Of a stretch of DNA of 64,000 bases, positions 35,327 to 43,961 are shown in pieces (position 1 is the first letter of the stretch; every line of letters starts with the position of its first letter). A program made the translations under genes and the position numbers. The stretch spans positions 157,029 to 221,028 of the forward strand of contig PBFW01000009.1 in NCBI GenBank assembly GCA_002719955.1, in the 5' to 3' direction. The notes under the pieces are model-generated. The model saw only the letters and a list, made by a program, of their open reading frames with translations. It did no database searches and was not told the DNA's origin. The DNA comes from Deltaproteobacteria bacterium (GTDB taxonomy: Bacteria; Myxococcota_A; UBA9160; UBA4427).

Positions 35327-35590
35327 ATGAGGCGCCCTTTGTTCGTTGGTGGTCGTTCAAAGAATCACGTCGTGGCCGGAACCGCGGTCTGTATATTGCT
35401 CAGCCTCTTGGGGTGTGCGGTTTCGGATGATCCTTTCCAGTCGCCCCGCGTGATGGATTCGTCCGGACAAAGATGCAGCGCGGTTGAAGAAGCGGTCGAT
35501 GTTGCCGAACAGGCACAGTTCTTCCGTGAGGCGAAAACTCACCGCGCAGAACAGCTCGTGGGCGAAATCGGGCGCTTGAAGGCCGACCTT
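35327..35590 (+). pseudogene. Lipoprotein gene truncated by an IS fragment
   Basis: From ATG 35327 the frame encodes a basic N-terminus (MRRPLFVGGRSKNHVVAG), a hydrophobic stretch and a lipobox LLSLLGCAVSDD, then a charged helical segment EEAVDVAEQAQFFREAKTHRAEQLVGE-like in composition that stops making sense at about 35590, where an insertion-sequence end (AGAGCCTATTCC) begins. Reading continues by chance to 35662. The rest of the gene is not found in the window. Residues quoted around the helix are summarised, not exhaustive; the role of the intact gene is unknown. Confidence 0.6.
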
Positions 35591-35875
35591 AGAGCCTATT
35601 CCAATACTCCAGCAAGTTTAAGGGTGATGCTGGCGCATGCTATGTGGAGCATGGCTTCGTAGTTTTTGGACTTCTTTTCCCAACGAACCAGAAGACGACG
35701 GAAGCGGTTCAGCCACGAGTGGGTTCGCTCGACGACCCACCGCCGAGCGCGGAACCGAGGGTTCGAGCGCAAAGCCTTCGCTTCGTCGCCACGTGACTTG
35801 ATGTGCAGCGTGTAGTCCCAGCGTTTGACCAAGGCGCGCGTGTCCGCGTAGTCGTAGCCCTTGTCTTGCGAGACC
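35591..35875 (-). mobile_element. IS5/IS427-type insertion sequence, 3' fragment
   Basis: The minus strand encodes the C-terminal end of an IS5-family DDE transposase: DKGYDYADTRALVKRW, ARRWVVERTHSWLNRFRR (the conserved C-terminal block with the catalytic Glu) and LLVRWEKKSKNYEAMLHIA. The terminal sequence AGAGCCTATTCC at 35591 fits an IS end right after the TAG stop. The N-terminal two thirds of the transposase and the other IS end are absent, so this is a dead remnant. The inner boundary near 35875 is estimated from where transposase similarity ends. Confidence 0.75.
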
Positions 35876-36033
35876 CGGCCGGCGATCCGGGGAAAACGTT
35901 GATCGACCTTCTCGCGCAGGAATTCGTCGAGCGATTGCATCGAGATCCAGGAGACCGTCAGCGAACTCACGGCGGTCGCCATGAAGGCCAGCAATGTGAT
36001 TCGGCCTGCGATGCTGCGGAGCGGATTGGTCAT
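35596..36033 (-). pseudogene. Chimeric frame: sensor-kinase-like N-terminus fused to a transposase C-terminus
   Basis: The open frame of 145 residues starts MTNPLRSIAGRITLLAFMATA, a cytoplasmic tail plus membrane helix, and continues SLDEFLREKVDQRFPRIA, which resembles the periplasmic start of sensor histidine kinases or diguanylate cyclases. From about residue 54 it becomes the IS5-family transposase tail. The kinase part probably represents the 5' end of a gene whose rest was deleted during or after insertion. The hybrid could still be translated (AAGGACCCG before the ATG) but is not expected to function. Confidence 0.65.
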
Positions 36034-36386
36034 CGGGTCCTTGACACGGGCCCCTGGTGTGGTCGTGGGAGGACGGGGTGGCCGTTGAACTCGTCGATTT
36101 GGTCACTTCGGCGCGAACCCGGGCGCCAGCCGTTCATCGGGTCGCTCGGAGGGACGCTTGACGACACAGAGCCAAGAATCCCACGGGGATCTGGTATTAC
36201 GCGAGAATCCCGTGAGATTGGGCCGTTCATCGCGCCACGCCGCGATTGCGGGAGCCGGGGAGCCTGTGTGATGATCGGGCGGCGCGCCGTTGATCGCAGC
36301 GGGAGCTAGCTCGGTTCGAAGTGCTTTCGGCGCCCGTAGCCCCCACTCTTATCTTGCGCCATCCCGCCCGATTTCTGGAGACACCC
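36034..36386. other. Gap between IS scar and cofG
   Basis: About 350 bases. It includes the upstream region of the kinase fragment (minus strand) and of cofG (plus strand). An alternative GTG start for cofG lies at 36321. No other feature is evident. Confidence 0.45.
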
Positions 36387-37643
36387 TTGCAGGACGCGAA
36401 GAAGGCCGACACGGACGCTGCGACCTCCTCTGTCCCCTTCGCTCTCGAGCGAAAAGAGGTGGAGCGCTGGGTGGCGGATGTCGTCGCGGGAACGCGTCTC
36501 GAACGCGACCAGGCGGAGGCACTCACGGGTCAGCTCACTGATCCGGCCATCCGCGAGGCGCTCTGCGATGGGGCTCGTGCGATCAAGCGTTCGCTGACCG
36601 GAGATCGGGTCACCGTCAGTCGCAACATATTCATTCCGTTGACGAACCTCTGCCGCAACCGCTGTGCTTATTGCACTTTCGCCAAGCTGCCGGATTCTGC
36701 CGATGCCCATACTTTTTCGATCGAGGAGGTCGAGGAGGTCGTGCGGGGTGGGGTCGCGACCGGCTGTGTCGAAGTCTTGATGTGCCTGGGGGACAAGCCG
36801 GAGGTCGCCTACGGCAGCTATCGAAAGATGCTCGAAGAGCGTGGGCTTTCGAGCACCACGGATCTACTCGTCGACGCCTGCCGCGTCGCGATCGAGACGG
36901 GCATGTTGCCGCACACAAATGCCGGGATCCTCACGAAAGAGGAGATGGAGCGACTTCGGCCCTTCAACGCCTCGATGGGTCTGATGCTCGAAACGACCAG
37001 CAGGAGATTGCGCGCGAAGGGCGGACCGCATTTCCATGCGCCGGACAAGGAACCCGCGACTCGCATCAAGATGCACGAGGAGGCCGGTGAGCTGAAGATC
37101 CCCTTCACGAGCGGGATGTTGCTCGGAATCGGCGAGAACGACAGCGAGCGGCTCGACACACTCTGGGTCATCGCAGACCTGGCGCATCGCTACGGGCATA
37201 TTCAGGAGACGATCATCCAGCCCTTCCACCCGAAGCCCGGGACGAAGATGCACGCCCTTTCGCCTCTCGACGACGATCGTGTGGTCGGATGGGTGGCGCT
37301 CGCTCGCTTGGTCCTGCCGCGCGAGGTCCACGTTCAGGCTCCGCCCAATCTGGGCCGGGGGATGCTTGCGCGATTATTGGAAGCGGGCGTGGACGATTGG
37401 GGTGGTGTTTCGCCGGTGACCGTCGACTTCATCAACCCCGAGGCCCCCTGGCCGGCGTTGCGTCAACTTCGGGACGACACGTCGGCCGCGGGTTTCGAGC
37501 TCTTCGAGCGAGGACCGGTCTATCCGGACTGGATTCTCGAACGTCCTGACTATTTCGACCCGCAGGTGCGGGCATTGCTGCCAAAATACGCCAACGACGA
37601 GGGCTACGCGCAGCGACACAACCAGTCCGAGGAGGCCGCGTGA
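36387..37643 (+). CDS. cofG: FO synthase subunit 1, 7,8-didemethyl-8-hydroxy-5-deazariboflavin synthase CofG
   Basis: A radical-SAM enzyme acting with CofH to form FO, the chromophore of coenzyme F420. The cluster motif is NLCRNRCAYCTF (CxxxCxxC), preceded by VSRNIFIPLT; GGVATGCVEVLMCLGDKPE, HTNAGILTKEEM, SMGLMLETTS and FHPKPGTKMH are CofG signatures. TTG 36387 is preferred because GGAG lies six bases upstream; a GTG at 36321 would add 22 residues. The first about 60 residues are a family-atypical helical extension. cofH follows after one base. Confidence 0.9.
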   Translation: MQDAKKADTDAATSSVPFALERKEVERWVADVVAGTRLERDQAEALTGQLTDPAIREALCDGARAIKRSLTGDRVTVSRNIFIPLTNLCRNRCAYCTFAKLPDSADAHTFSIEEVEEVVRGGVATGCVEVLMCLGDKPEVAYGSYRKMLEERGLSSTTDLLVDACRVAIETGMLPHTNAGILTKEEMERLRPFNASMGLMLETTSRRLRAKGGPHFHAPDKEPATRIKMHEEAGELKIPFTSGMLLGIGENDSERLDTLWVIADLAHRYGHIQETIIQPFHPKPGTKMHALSPLDDDRVVGWVALARLVLPREVHVQAPPNLGRGMLARLLEAGVDDWGGVSPVTVDFINPEAPWPALRQLRDDTSAAGFELFERGPVYPDWILERPDYFDPQVRALLPKYANDEGYAQRHNQSEEAA

Positions 37644-37644
37644 T

Positions 37645-38898
37645 ATGTTCGATCAACTCACTTCTGCTCTGTCCCCCGATGTACGTGGCCTGCTTGAGGG
37701 CGCGCTGGAAGGCAAGGAACTGACCGCCGCTGGTGCGCAACGCCTTCTCGGGGCGACCGGGATGGATTTCCACGCCTTGATGGGCGCAGCAGACCTGGCA
37801 CGTCAGCGTGATTGTGGCGACGATGTCAGCTACGTCGTGTGCCGCAATATCAACTTTACGAATATCTGTTATGTCGGATGTTCGTTCTGCGGATTTGCCC
37901 GCCACAAGGACGACAAGGAAGACGTCTTCGATCGAAGTCATGACGAGATTCTCGGAAAGTGCAAGGACGCGATCGAGCGGGGTGCGACCGAGATCTGTAT
38001 TCAGGGCGGCATCCACCCGAACAAGACCCACGAGCATTATCGCAATATCCTGAAGGCCGTGAAGGCGGTCTATCCCGATCTCCACATCCACGCGTATTCT
38101 CCCGAAGAGATGGATTTCGCTCATAAGAAGAGTGGGATGGAATTGTCGGAATATCTCCAGTGGCTGGTCGACGCCGGTTTGGGGACGATGCCCGGAACGG
38201 CGGCGGAGATTCTCGACGATGAGATTCGTGACATCCTCGCACCCAATAAACTGAAGACCGATCGCTGGGTCGAGATCATCAAGGCCGCCCACGGCATCGG
38301 TCTGCGCTCGACCGCCACGATCATGTACGGCCACATCGAGAAGGCGCAGCATGTCGCCGCGCATCTCGATCTCATTCGTGAGATCCAGAAGGAGACAGGC
38401 GGATTCACCGAATTCGTCCCCCTCGGTTTCATCCACGAGCGGAACCTGCTCTTCAACCTGCTGGGTGCCCGACCGGGGCCGTCGATGGAGGAGGATCTTC
38501 GGGTGATCGCGGTATCGAGGCTTTTTCTGCGGCCCCACCTCACGAATATCCAGGTTTCCTGGGTCAAGATGGGCCACAAGCTCGGCCAGATGGCTCTGTG
38601 TGCGGGTGCGAATGATTTTGGGGGCACGCTGATGGAGGAGTCGATCAGCCGCGAGTCCGGCTCCGACCATGGCGAGAACACGCCACCCGAGGAATTCCGT
38701 CGCCTGATCCGCGAGATCGGTCGCACACCGGTCGAGCGCACGACCCTCTATGAGACGATCCAGCGCTTCGAGGATCCGGCCCTCGATCCGCCCTCCTTCG
38801 AACCCGTCAAGGAGGTCGATCTCGCCGGTCCCACGCGATGGCGCAAGCCGATCGAGAAGGCGAAACCGGCCCCGGTCGCCGAGGCACCGGCGGCCTGA
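37645..38898 (+). CDS. cofH: FO synthase subunit 2, CofH
   Basis: The 417-residue radical-SAM protein attaches the tyrosine-derived hydroxybenzyl group to 5-amino-6-ribitylaminouracil. It has INFTNICYVGCSFCGFARH (CxxxCxxC), IQGGIHPNKTHEHY, HAYSPEEMDF, GTAAEILDDEIR, and the C-terminal GANDFGGTLMEESISR that separates CofH from the related menaquinone enzymes MqnC/MqnE. The last about 40 residues are Pro/Ala rich. The gene starts one base after the cofG stop, so both subunits are made together. The other F420 genes (cofC, cofD, cofE) are not in the window. Confidence 0.92.
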   Translation: MFDQLTSALSPDVRGLLEGALEGKELTAAGAQRLLGATGMDFHALMGAADLARQRDCGDDVSYVVCRNINFTNICYVGCSFCGFARHKDDKEDVFDRSHDEILGKCKDAIERGATEICIQGGIHPNKTHEHYRNILKAVKAVYPDLHIHAYSPEEMDFAHKKSGMELSEYLQWLVDAGLGTMPGTAAEILDDEIRDILAPNKLKTDRWVEIIKAAHGIGLRSTATIMYGHIEKAQHVAAHLDLIREIQKETGGFTEFVPLGFIHERNLLFNLLGARPGPSMEEDLRVIAVSRLFLRPHLTNIQVSWVKMGHKLGQMALCAGANDFGGTLMEESISRESGSDHGENTPPEEFRRLIREIGRTPVERTTLYETIQRFEDPALDPPSFEPVKEVDLAGPTRWRKPIEKAKPAPVAEAPAA

Positions 38899-38928
38899 TC
38901 GGGCCGGTCGAGTTCCCGCTCTCGCCGA

Positions 38929-40803
38929 TCAGGCTCGGTCTTCGAGGCTCTGGTCGATCCGCTCGGAGAGCGCCTCGACCTGATAGCGGAGGGGGGCGTT
39001 TTCCACGACTTGTCGCTCGATGCGCGTGATCGCGTTGCGAACCGAGGGGTGGTCGCGGCCGAGACCGCAGCCGATTTCGGTGAGTGAGGCTTCGGTGTAT
39101 CGGTGTGCCAGGTACATGGCCAGCTGGCGCGGGACGAGCACGGCTCGGCGCCGCGAGCGTGTCGCGAGCGCTTCGGGGCGCATGCCAAAGAAGGTGGCGA
39201 CGATCTGAACGACTTCGCGGACGTCGAGCTTACGCGGGGCGAGCGCTGAACTCGCACCGGACTTGAGGTTGATGGCCTCCCGGGTGAGCGCCAGGTCGAT
39301 CGATCGGCCCAGCAGAGAAGCGGTGGTGACGACCTGGATCAGGACACCTTCGACGTCGCGCACGCTGCCCGCGCTCGACCCGACCAGGAGATCGAGGCAA
39401 TCCGCGGGCAGATGGATGCCCCCCGCGGTGGCCTTGGCCCGGAGAATATGTCGCCGGACGAGCGCGTCGGGGCAGTCCAGCTCAGCGACGAAACCACGCG
39501 CGACGAGTGTGCGCATGCGCTCGTCGAGGCCCGTCAGGTCGCGCGGTGCCCGGTCACCGGTCATCAGGACTCGGCCGCCCGAATCCAGGACGTGTTCAAT
39601 GGTGTGGTAGAGCTCGAGCTGGGTCTTGGTTCGCCCGACCAGAAAATGGATATCCTCGATGACGAAGAGGTCGATCGGGCCCCGATAGCGCTTGGTCCAG
39701 GCCTCGTTGCGCCCGTTGCGCATCGCGGAGACGAAGTCGCTCGTGAATTGCTCGGCGGAGGTGTAGATCACCCGCGCCGCACCGCGAGGGTCACGGGAAG
39801 CCTGGCCGCGCGATCCGAATGGGAATGCGGCGTTCGGTGTCGGGGTTCCCACGGCCTGAAAGCGTGCTTCGTCTGCGGTCGCCCGTGCGAGGTGGGTCTT
39901 GCCCATCCCCGATCCGCCTCCGAGATAGAGTTGGTTGAGGCTTTGTTGTCGTCGCTGCGCCAGGGCCATCGCGGCCTCGCGTGCGAGGGCGTTGCACGGA
40001 CCCACGATGAAGCTGTCGAAGCCGAAGGGCAGGTCCTTTCGGGAGGCCGCCCCCTCGAGCCCGAACGCGAGGGCCGATCCCCCTCCTGATTCCGATCCCG
40101 CTCCGCGAGCGCGTCCCGACTCGGTCGATTCGAGGCTCCTAAGGGGGATCGAGGATGCGAAATCGCCCTTCGCCTCCCGCGAATCGTTGCCGATCCGTGC
40201 GGCTGGTTTCGGCGTCGCTTCGGAGGGAACGATTTGTAGGGCATGCGGGTTCGAGCGGATCGTTGCGCCGTCTACGCCTGAATTCGAGGCCGGGCTTTCG
40301 CGCGCGAAAGCAGCGTCCGTGTGCGGACCGCTCCGGGCAATGGGTGAATTTTGTCCCGTGCCGAGGGCGTTTCGGTTGCCCCGGTCGTTGACGGCGAGTG
40401 CTTTGGATTCGGCACCGACCTTCCGCATGGAGGCCCTTTTCTCATGGACCGCGGCGCGGATCACCGAAGTCTCGATGATTTCTCCCGCAGCCCGGGCGAA
40501 TTCGGAGCGGGTCAATAATTCGATCGGTGCTGGCTTCGTCGTGCCTGCAGCTTCGCAGGCAGGTTGCCAACATCGCTCGATCGTCTCGAGATGACGGAGG
40601 CGAACGCGATCGCGGTGAAAGGAGGTCGGGCATCCGAGAATCAATCGATCCGCAGAGATCTTCACCGTCAGCGGTGCGATCCACGCGTCAAAAGTAAATT
40701 CAGGGATCTGATTCTGGAGGCGACGCAACGCATCACCCCAGACCTTGGGCGTAAAGGTCATTTGGGAGGAGCCAACCAACGGCAGAGGTCTATTGATGAA
40801 CAC
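38929..40803 (-). CDS. dnaA: Chromosomal replication initiator DnaA
   Basis: The 624-residue protein starts at GTG 40803, with AGGAAG nine bases upstream; an internal ATG at 40761 has no good site. Domain I is VWGDALRRLQNQIPEFTFDAWI. Domain II is very long (about 180 residues, low complexity). Domain III has FIVGPCNALA, Walker A GGGSGMGKTHLARA, Walker B DLFVIEDIHFLVG and MTGDRAPRDLTGLDERM. Domain IV, which binds DnaA boxes, has RQLAMYLAHRY, SLTEIGCGLGRDHPSV (GRDHTTV in most). dnaN and recF are not adjacent. Confidence 0.94.
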   Translation of the reverse strand: MFINRPLPLVGSSQMTFTPKVWGDALRRLQNQIPEFTFDAWIAPLTVKISADRLILGCPTSFHRDRVRLRHLETIERCWQPACEAAGTTKPAPIELLTRSEFARAAGEIIETSVIRAAVHEKRASMRKVGAESKALAVNDRGNRNALGTGQNSPIARSGPHTDAAFARESPASNSGVDGATIRSNPHALQIVPSEATPKPAARIGNDSREAKGDFASSIPLRSLESTESGRARGAGSESGGGSALAFGLEGAASRKDLPFGFDSFIVGPCNALAREAAMALAQRRQQSLNQLYLGGGSGMGKTHLARATADEARFQAVGTPTPNAAFPFGSRGQASRDPRGAARVIYTSAEQFTSDFVSAMRNGRNEAWTKRYRGPIDLFVIEDIHFLVGRTKTQLELYHTIEHVLDSGGRVLMTGDRAPRDLTGLDERMRTLVARGFVAELDCPDALVRRHILRAKATAGGIHLPADCLDLLVGSSAGSVRDVEGVLIQVVTTASLLGRSIDLALTREAINLKSGASSALAPRKLDVREVVQIVATFFGMRPEALATRSRRRAVLVPRQLAMYLAHRYTEASLTEIGCGLGRDHPSVRNAITRIERQVVENAPLRYQVEALSERIDQSLEDRA

Positions 40804-41340
40804 CGATCATGACTTCCTGCGCCCGAAGAGTGCCGAGGTAGGGAGTCGAACGCGCGAAAGGATTCGACACGATTCAGGAAAATCAGCGAGAACTTCTGTT
40901 GCGATCACCCCATCCCGTTCGGAGAGCCTGCCGGGGGGGCGGGGGCTTCCTGCCTCATTATTCATCGATTTTGAGCGGGATTGGGGGGGTCTCAAGAGAT
41001 TCACGGGGATTTCGACAGATTCGAGTTCGATTCGTTTCGAGCGAGATCGAGTTAACCACTTGTCCGGAATATTGGCAACGAAAGCCGGATCGGATCGGCG
41101 AAAACAGGTGACACATTTCATAAACACCCGAAAGGCAATGCTAGACGGCTCTTTAACGGTGTTTGCAAATCAAATTCCGATGTGATTCGGGGGTCTTCGG
41201 CGTACATGCACAACCGATTTCAACCTTGTGAGGGTCGGCGATAGATCGTCGTTTATAAAAATGCGATCTCGATTATTCGTACCTGTTCTCTATATTTCGA
41301 CTAAATACTCTGCTTAACGATCCGTCAGAAATGTGCGAGA
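40804..41340. other. Long AT-richer dnaA upstream region, candidate replication origin
   Basis: 537 bases without a gene, with visibly lower GC than the surroundings, especially 41230-41320 (runs such as TTTATAAAAATG and TCTATATTTCGACTAAATAC). Imperfect DnaA-box-like sites are seen, for example TTAACCACT at 41052 (seven of nine matches to TTATCCACA) and ACATGCACA near 41205, but no tight cluster of perfect boxes. It also must contain the dnaA promoter. Confidence 0.4.
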
Positions 41341-42015
41341 TCAATTCGGGAGCGGTGTGGATCCGGATTCGCCGGAGTCGAGTGCGGCCAGTCTAAAGCG
41401 CAACAAATCCCCCATGGTTTGGAAGCGTCCCAGGATCGATTCGGCTTCGAGGAGCTGTTGTCGTTCGATCGGGCTGAAAGAAATCGACTGTGTCAGCGCA
41501 TTCACGAGGTGTACGGACTCGAGTCGCGCGAAGGCTGCCGTCGCTTTCTGTGGATCACCGGCGGATCCGATGTGGCGAATGAGTCGGTTGAGCAGCGAGA
41601 GCAATTCACTTCGACTGCGCCGCATCGCATCGATTTCGTCTGCGCCCTCCGGTGCTCGATCGGGAATCAACTCGACATGTGCTGTTCGATAGAGCCGTTC
41701 GTCTCGCGGTGCGTGTTCTTCGAGGATCCGAAAGCGGCTCTCGCCGAGCAGCATGATCTGGTACGTCCCGTCCGGTCGTTCCTGCGCGTGTGCGATGCGA
41801 CCGAGACAACCGATCTCGAAGACGGGTGGATCACCGGAGATCGCGTCGACGCTGTCGGGGCGCACCGCCACCATCCCGATCTGATGGTGGCCGGCGAGCG
41901 CGTCGCGCGTCATCTGCCGATAACGTGGCTCAAAAATGAAAAGCGGAACGGAGACCTCCGGTAGCAGGACGACATCCGAGAGGGGAAAGAGCGCGAGTGA
42001 TTCTATCTGGCTCAT
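41341..42015 (-). CDS. Lon N-terminal (LON substrate-binding) domain protein
   Basis: The 224-residue product starts at ATG 42015 (MSQIESLALFPLSDVVLLPEV), the standard opening of stand-alone Lon-N proteins: LFPL, then PLFIFEPRYRQM, GMVAVRP, IGCLGRIAHAQERPDG and LLGESRFRI. No ATPase or protease domain follows. Such proteins may act as substrate adaptors; the function is not established. It is divergent from the metalloprotease gene, 85 bases between starts. Confidence 0.87.
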   Translation of the reverse strand: MSQIESLALFPLSDVVLLPEVSVPLFIFEPRYRQMTRDALAGHHQIGMVAVRPDSVDAISGDPPVFEIGCLGRIAHAQERPDGTYQIMLLGESRFRILEEHAPRDERLYRTAHVELIPDRAPEGADEIDAMRRSRSELLSLLNRLIRHIGSAGDPQKATAAFARLESVHLVNALTQSISFSPIERQQLLEAESILGRFQTMGDLLRFRLAALDSGESGSTPLPN

Positions 42016-42100
42016 CGTGCGGAAGCTTAGCCGTCCGGTCGGGCCTCGGCGTTGACGTTCTGTCCCAAGGTCCCGAAACTTCGGGCCGGGGGAGCGAAGG

Positions 42101-42586
42101 GTGGATCGCCAGACCAAGCAGCAGCTGATGGCGCGGCTGGAGCGGGATGCACTGCGTATCTGTGCCCGTTTCCGTCTGAGCTATCGCGCGCTCGAACCCG
42201 AACGGGCCAACGTCAAGCGCCGCTACGGCGTCTGCTTTTCGGATGGCACGATCCGGATCCGGCTGATCCACGTGACGACGAAGAGGCCGCTCAAGTATTC
42301 GAGCCTCGTGAACACGCTGTGTCACGAACTCGCTCACCTGCGGCATTTCAATCACGGACCTCGCTTCCAGACCCTGTACGGGCAGATCCTCCAGTGGGCG
42401 CGCCGCCAGGGGATCTATCGGCCCGGGCCCGATCGATCGAAGAGTGCCCCCGTGCCGCACCCCGCTCGCGTCCCCGGGGCCGCTGGTCCGCCGCGGCGAC
42501 ACACTGGCCCGATCCCCGAGCCCTCGCCCGAACCGGCGCAGGGACCGGCGGCGAGTTCGACCGGGCAGCTGGAACTCTTCGGCTGA
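42101..42586 (+). CDS. SprT/WLM-like zinc metalloprotease-fold protein
   Basis: The 161-residue protein begins at GTG 42101 behind GGGGGAGCGAAGG. The active-site helix is SLVNTLCHELAHLRHFNHGPRF, where HELAH supplies two His ligands and the catalytic Glu and the third His follows in HGPRF. This is the SprT/YgjP layout (HExxH then H-x-x-x-F). The last 60 residues are Pro-rich and probably disordered. Members of the group act on DNA-bound proteins or are uncharacterised. Confidence 0.8.
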   Translation: MDRQTKQQLMARLERDALRICARFRLSYRALEPERANVKRRYGVCFSDGTIRIRLIHVTTKRPLKYSSLVNTLCHELAHLRHFNHGPRFQTLYGQILQWARRQGIYRPGPDRSKSAPVPHPARVPGAAGPPRRHTGPIPEPSPEPAQGPAASSTGQLELFG

Positions 42587-42728
42587 AAGAAATTCAGGCG
42601 AGCGAACGACTCGAATAAATGGCGGGAAGGGGACGCGGAAGCTCTGGAAATCTGCGAGGCGTCAGCGCAGGGGCGCTGGAAATCACCCAGAAGAGCCACG
42701 AAAAACCGCTGTAGGAAAGGGGTCGGCC

Positions 42729-42947
42729 TCAGCCCGTGTTCGACGCGGCTCGAAGTTCGTCGACTTCTTCGAGGGTGTCCGGTCCGGAGACGATCTTGCA
42801 ATCGATTTCGTCGACGGCGATCGACTTGTCGAGGATCTGACTGATCAGGCTCGCGACGCTCAGCTCGTCGTATTCGGCGAGTCCGTCTTCGAGGTCACTT
42901 TCGGCGATGTTGAATTCGAGCGAGAGCTTGATTTTGATGTCGTCCAT
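42729..42947 (-). CDS. Small acidic acyl-carrier-protein-like protein
   Basis: The 72-residue acidic frame has an excellent start (AAGGAAAGAGAAC before ATG 42947). It reads MDDIKIKLSLEFNIAESDLED and then YDELSVASLISQILDKS, which aligns with the ACP loop D-x-L-G-x-D-S-L, placing a possible phosphopantetheine serine in VASL. The end, ERVDEL-like (LEEVDELRAASNTG), is short for a fourth ACP helix. No Fab or NRPS gene is adjacent, so it is an orphan carrier candidate. It may instead be an unrelated helical protein. Confidence 0.55.
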   Translation of the reverse strand: MDDIKIKLSLEFNIAESDLEDGLAEYDELSVASLISQILDKSIAVDEIDCKIVSGPDTLEEVDELRAASNTG

Positions 42948-43391
42948 CGTTCTCTTTCCTTGGCTTTTGCTCTGGCCGCTAATGCTGATCGCTCACCGTC
43001 CGGCTGTTGATTGCGCTCGCGAGCGCCGTTGGTCGTCGGCCTCGCGCGATCTCTTTTTCAGGCCCCCGTTGTCGAAGGGGATCCCATCGGTCAGTTCCAA
43101 TGCGCTCGAGGACCTCATGAACCTCTGAAGGAGATGGACGCGCTCACCATCCGCTCGTTCGGCACCCACTCATACTCACTTCGATTCGGGCTTCCTGGCC
43201 CCGATTCGCCAGCAACCCGAGCCAAAACAGCCTCGACGGCTCCCCCATCGCCTCCGCAGGAACGATGGAACCAGCCGCAAGTCCTTGAGATCGCAGTCGA
43301 ATTCGTGACTGGGCGCGTAGGATACACCAACGCGTGGAGCGGGGCTATGGATTTTTCTCGCAAATTCAGGGCCTTACGGTTGCGAACGCAT
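42948..43391. other. Gap, nothing recognised
   Basis: About 440 bases between the ACP-like gene and the DUF4149-like gene, with longer gene-free stretches of normal GC. I see no RNA gene or convincing short coding frame. Confidence 0.45.
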
Positions 43392-43874
43392 TCATTCCGA
43401 GTGTGGTTGGGCGTCGGCCAGTTCCAGCGTGTCGCGCCGCGCGTAGAGACCGACGAGGATCAGCGAAGCCAGGTGGATCGCCATGAAGAGGCCCAGCGAG
43501 AGGCCGTGCAGAATCCGGAAACGCTGTTGCGACTCGACCGTGTTGTGCTCGCCGAGGGTGCTCGGGCGGACCGCGGCCACCTCGGGTGAGAGCCAGAACT
43601 CGCTGGCGAGACATAGAATGGCCAAGAGTAGTGGGAAACCAACGGACCATCCTCGCCGACCGAGTCCGATGGCTGCGGCGGCGGCGACCAGAGCGGCCCC
43701 GGCGCCCCCGTAATGAAGGATCGTGAGGAGCGACCCCGCGAGGTCACCTGCGATGTCGCCCGGGAGCACCTGGAAGGCGATGCGGGACACGACGAAAGCA
43801 AAGAATGCCCAGGATCCAACCCAGGTTCCCATGGCCAGCCAGAGTGAAGTGCGAAGAACGATTCTTGAAATCAT
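43392..43874 (-). CDS. DUF4149/TMEM205-like four-helix membrane protein
   Basis: The 160-residue product has four hydrophobic helices: TSLWLAMGTWVGSWAFFAFVV, TILHYGGAGAALVAAAAAIG, GFPLLLAILCLASEFWL and LGLFMAIHLASLILVGLYA. The first helix with GSWAFFAFVVSRIAFQVLP and the AGDLAGSLLT loop match the DUF4149 pattern. Function unknown. Confidence 0.75.
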   Translation of the reverse strand: MISRIVLRTSLWLAMGTWVGSWAFFAFVVSRIAFQVLPGDIAGDLAGSLLTILHYGGAGAALVAAAAAIGLGRRGWSVGFPLLLAILCLASEFWLSPEVAAVRPSTLGEHNTVESQQRFRILHGLSLGLFMAIHLASLILVGLYARRDTLELADAQPHSE

Positions 43875-43961
43875 GGGACGCCTATGGATTCGCGTGCGCC
43901 GGGCGACCGCGAAGGGGCAAGCCGAGAAGGCCCGTGGCGGGGGCCGGGCAGAACGGAGTGA

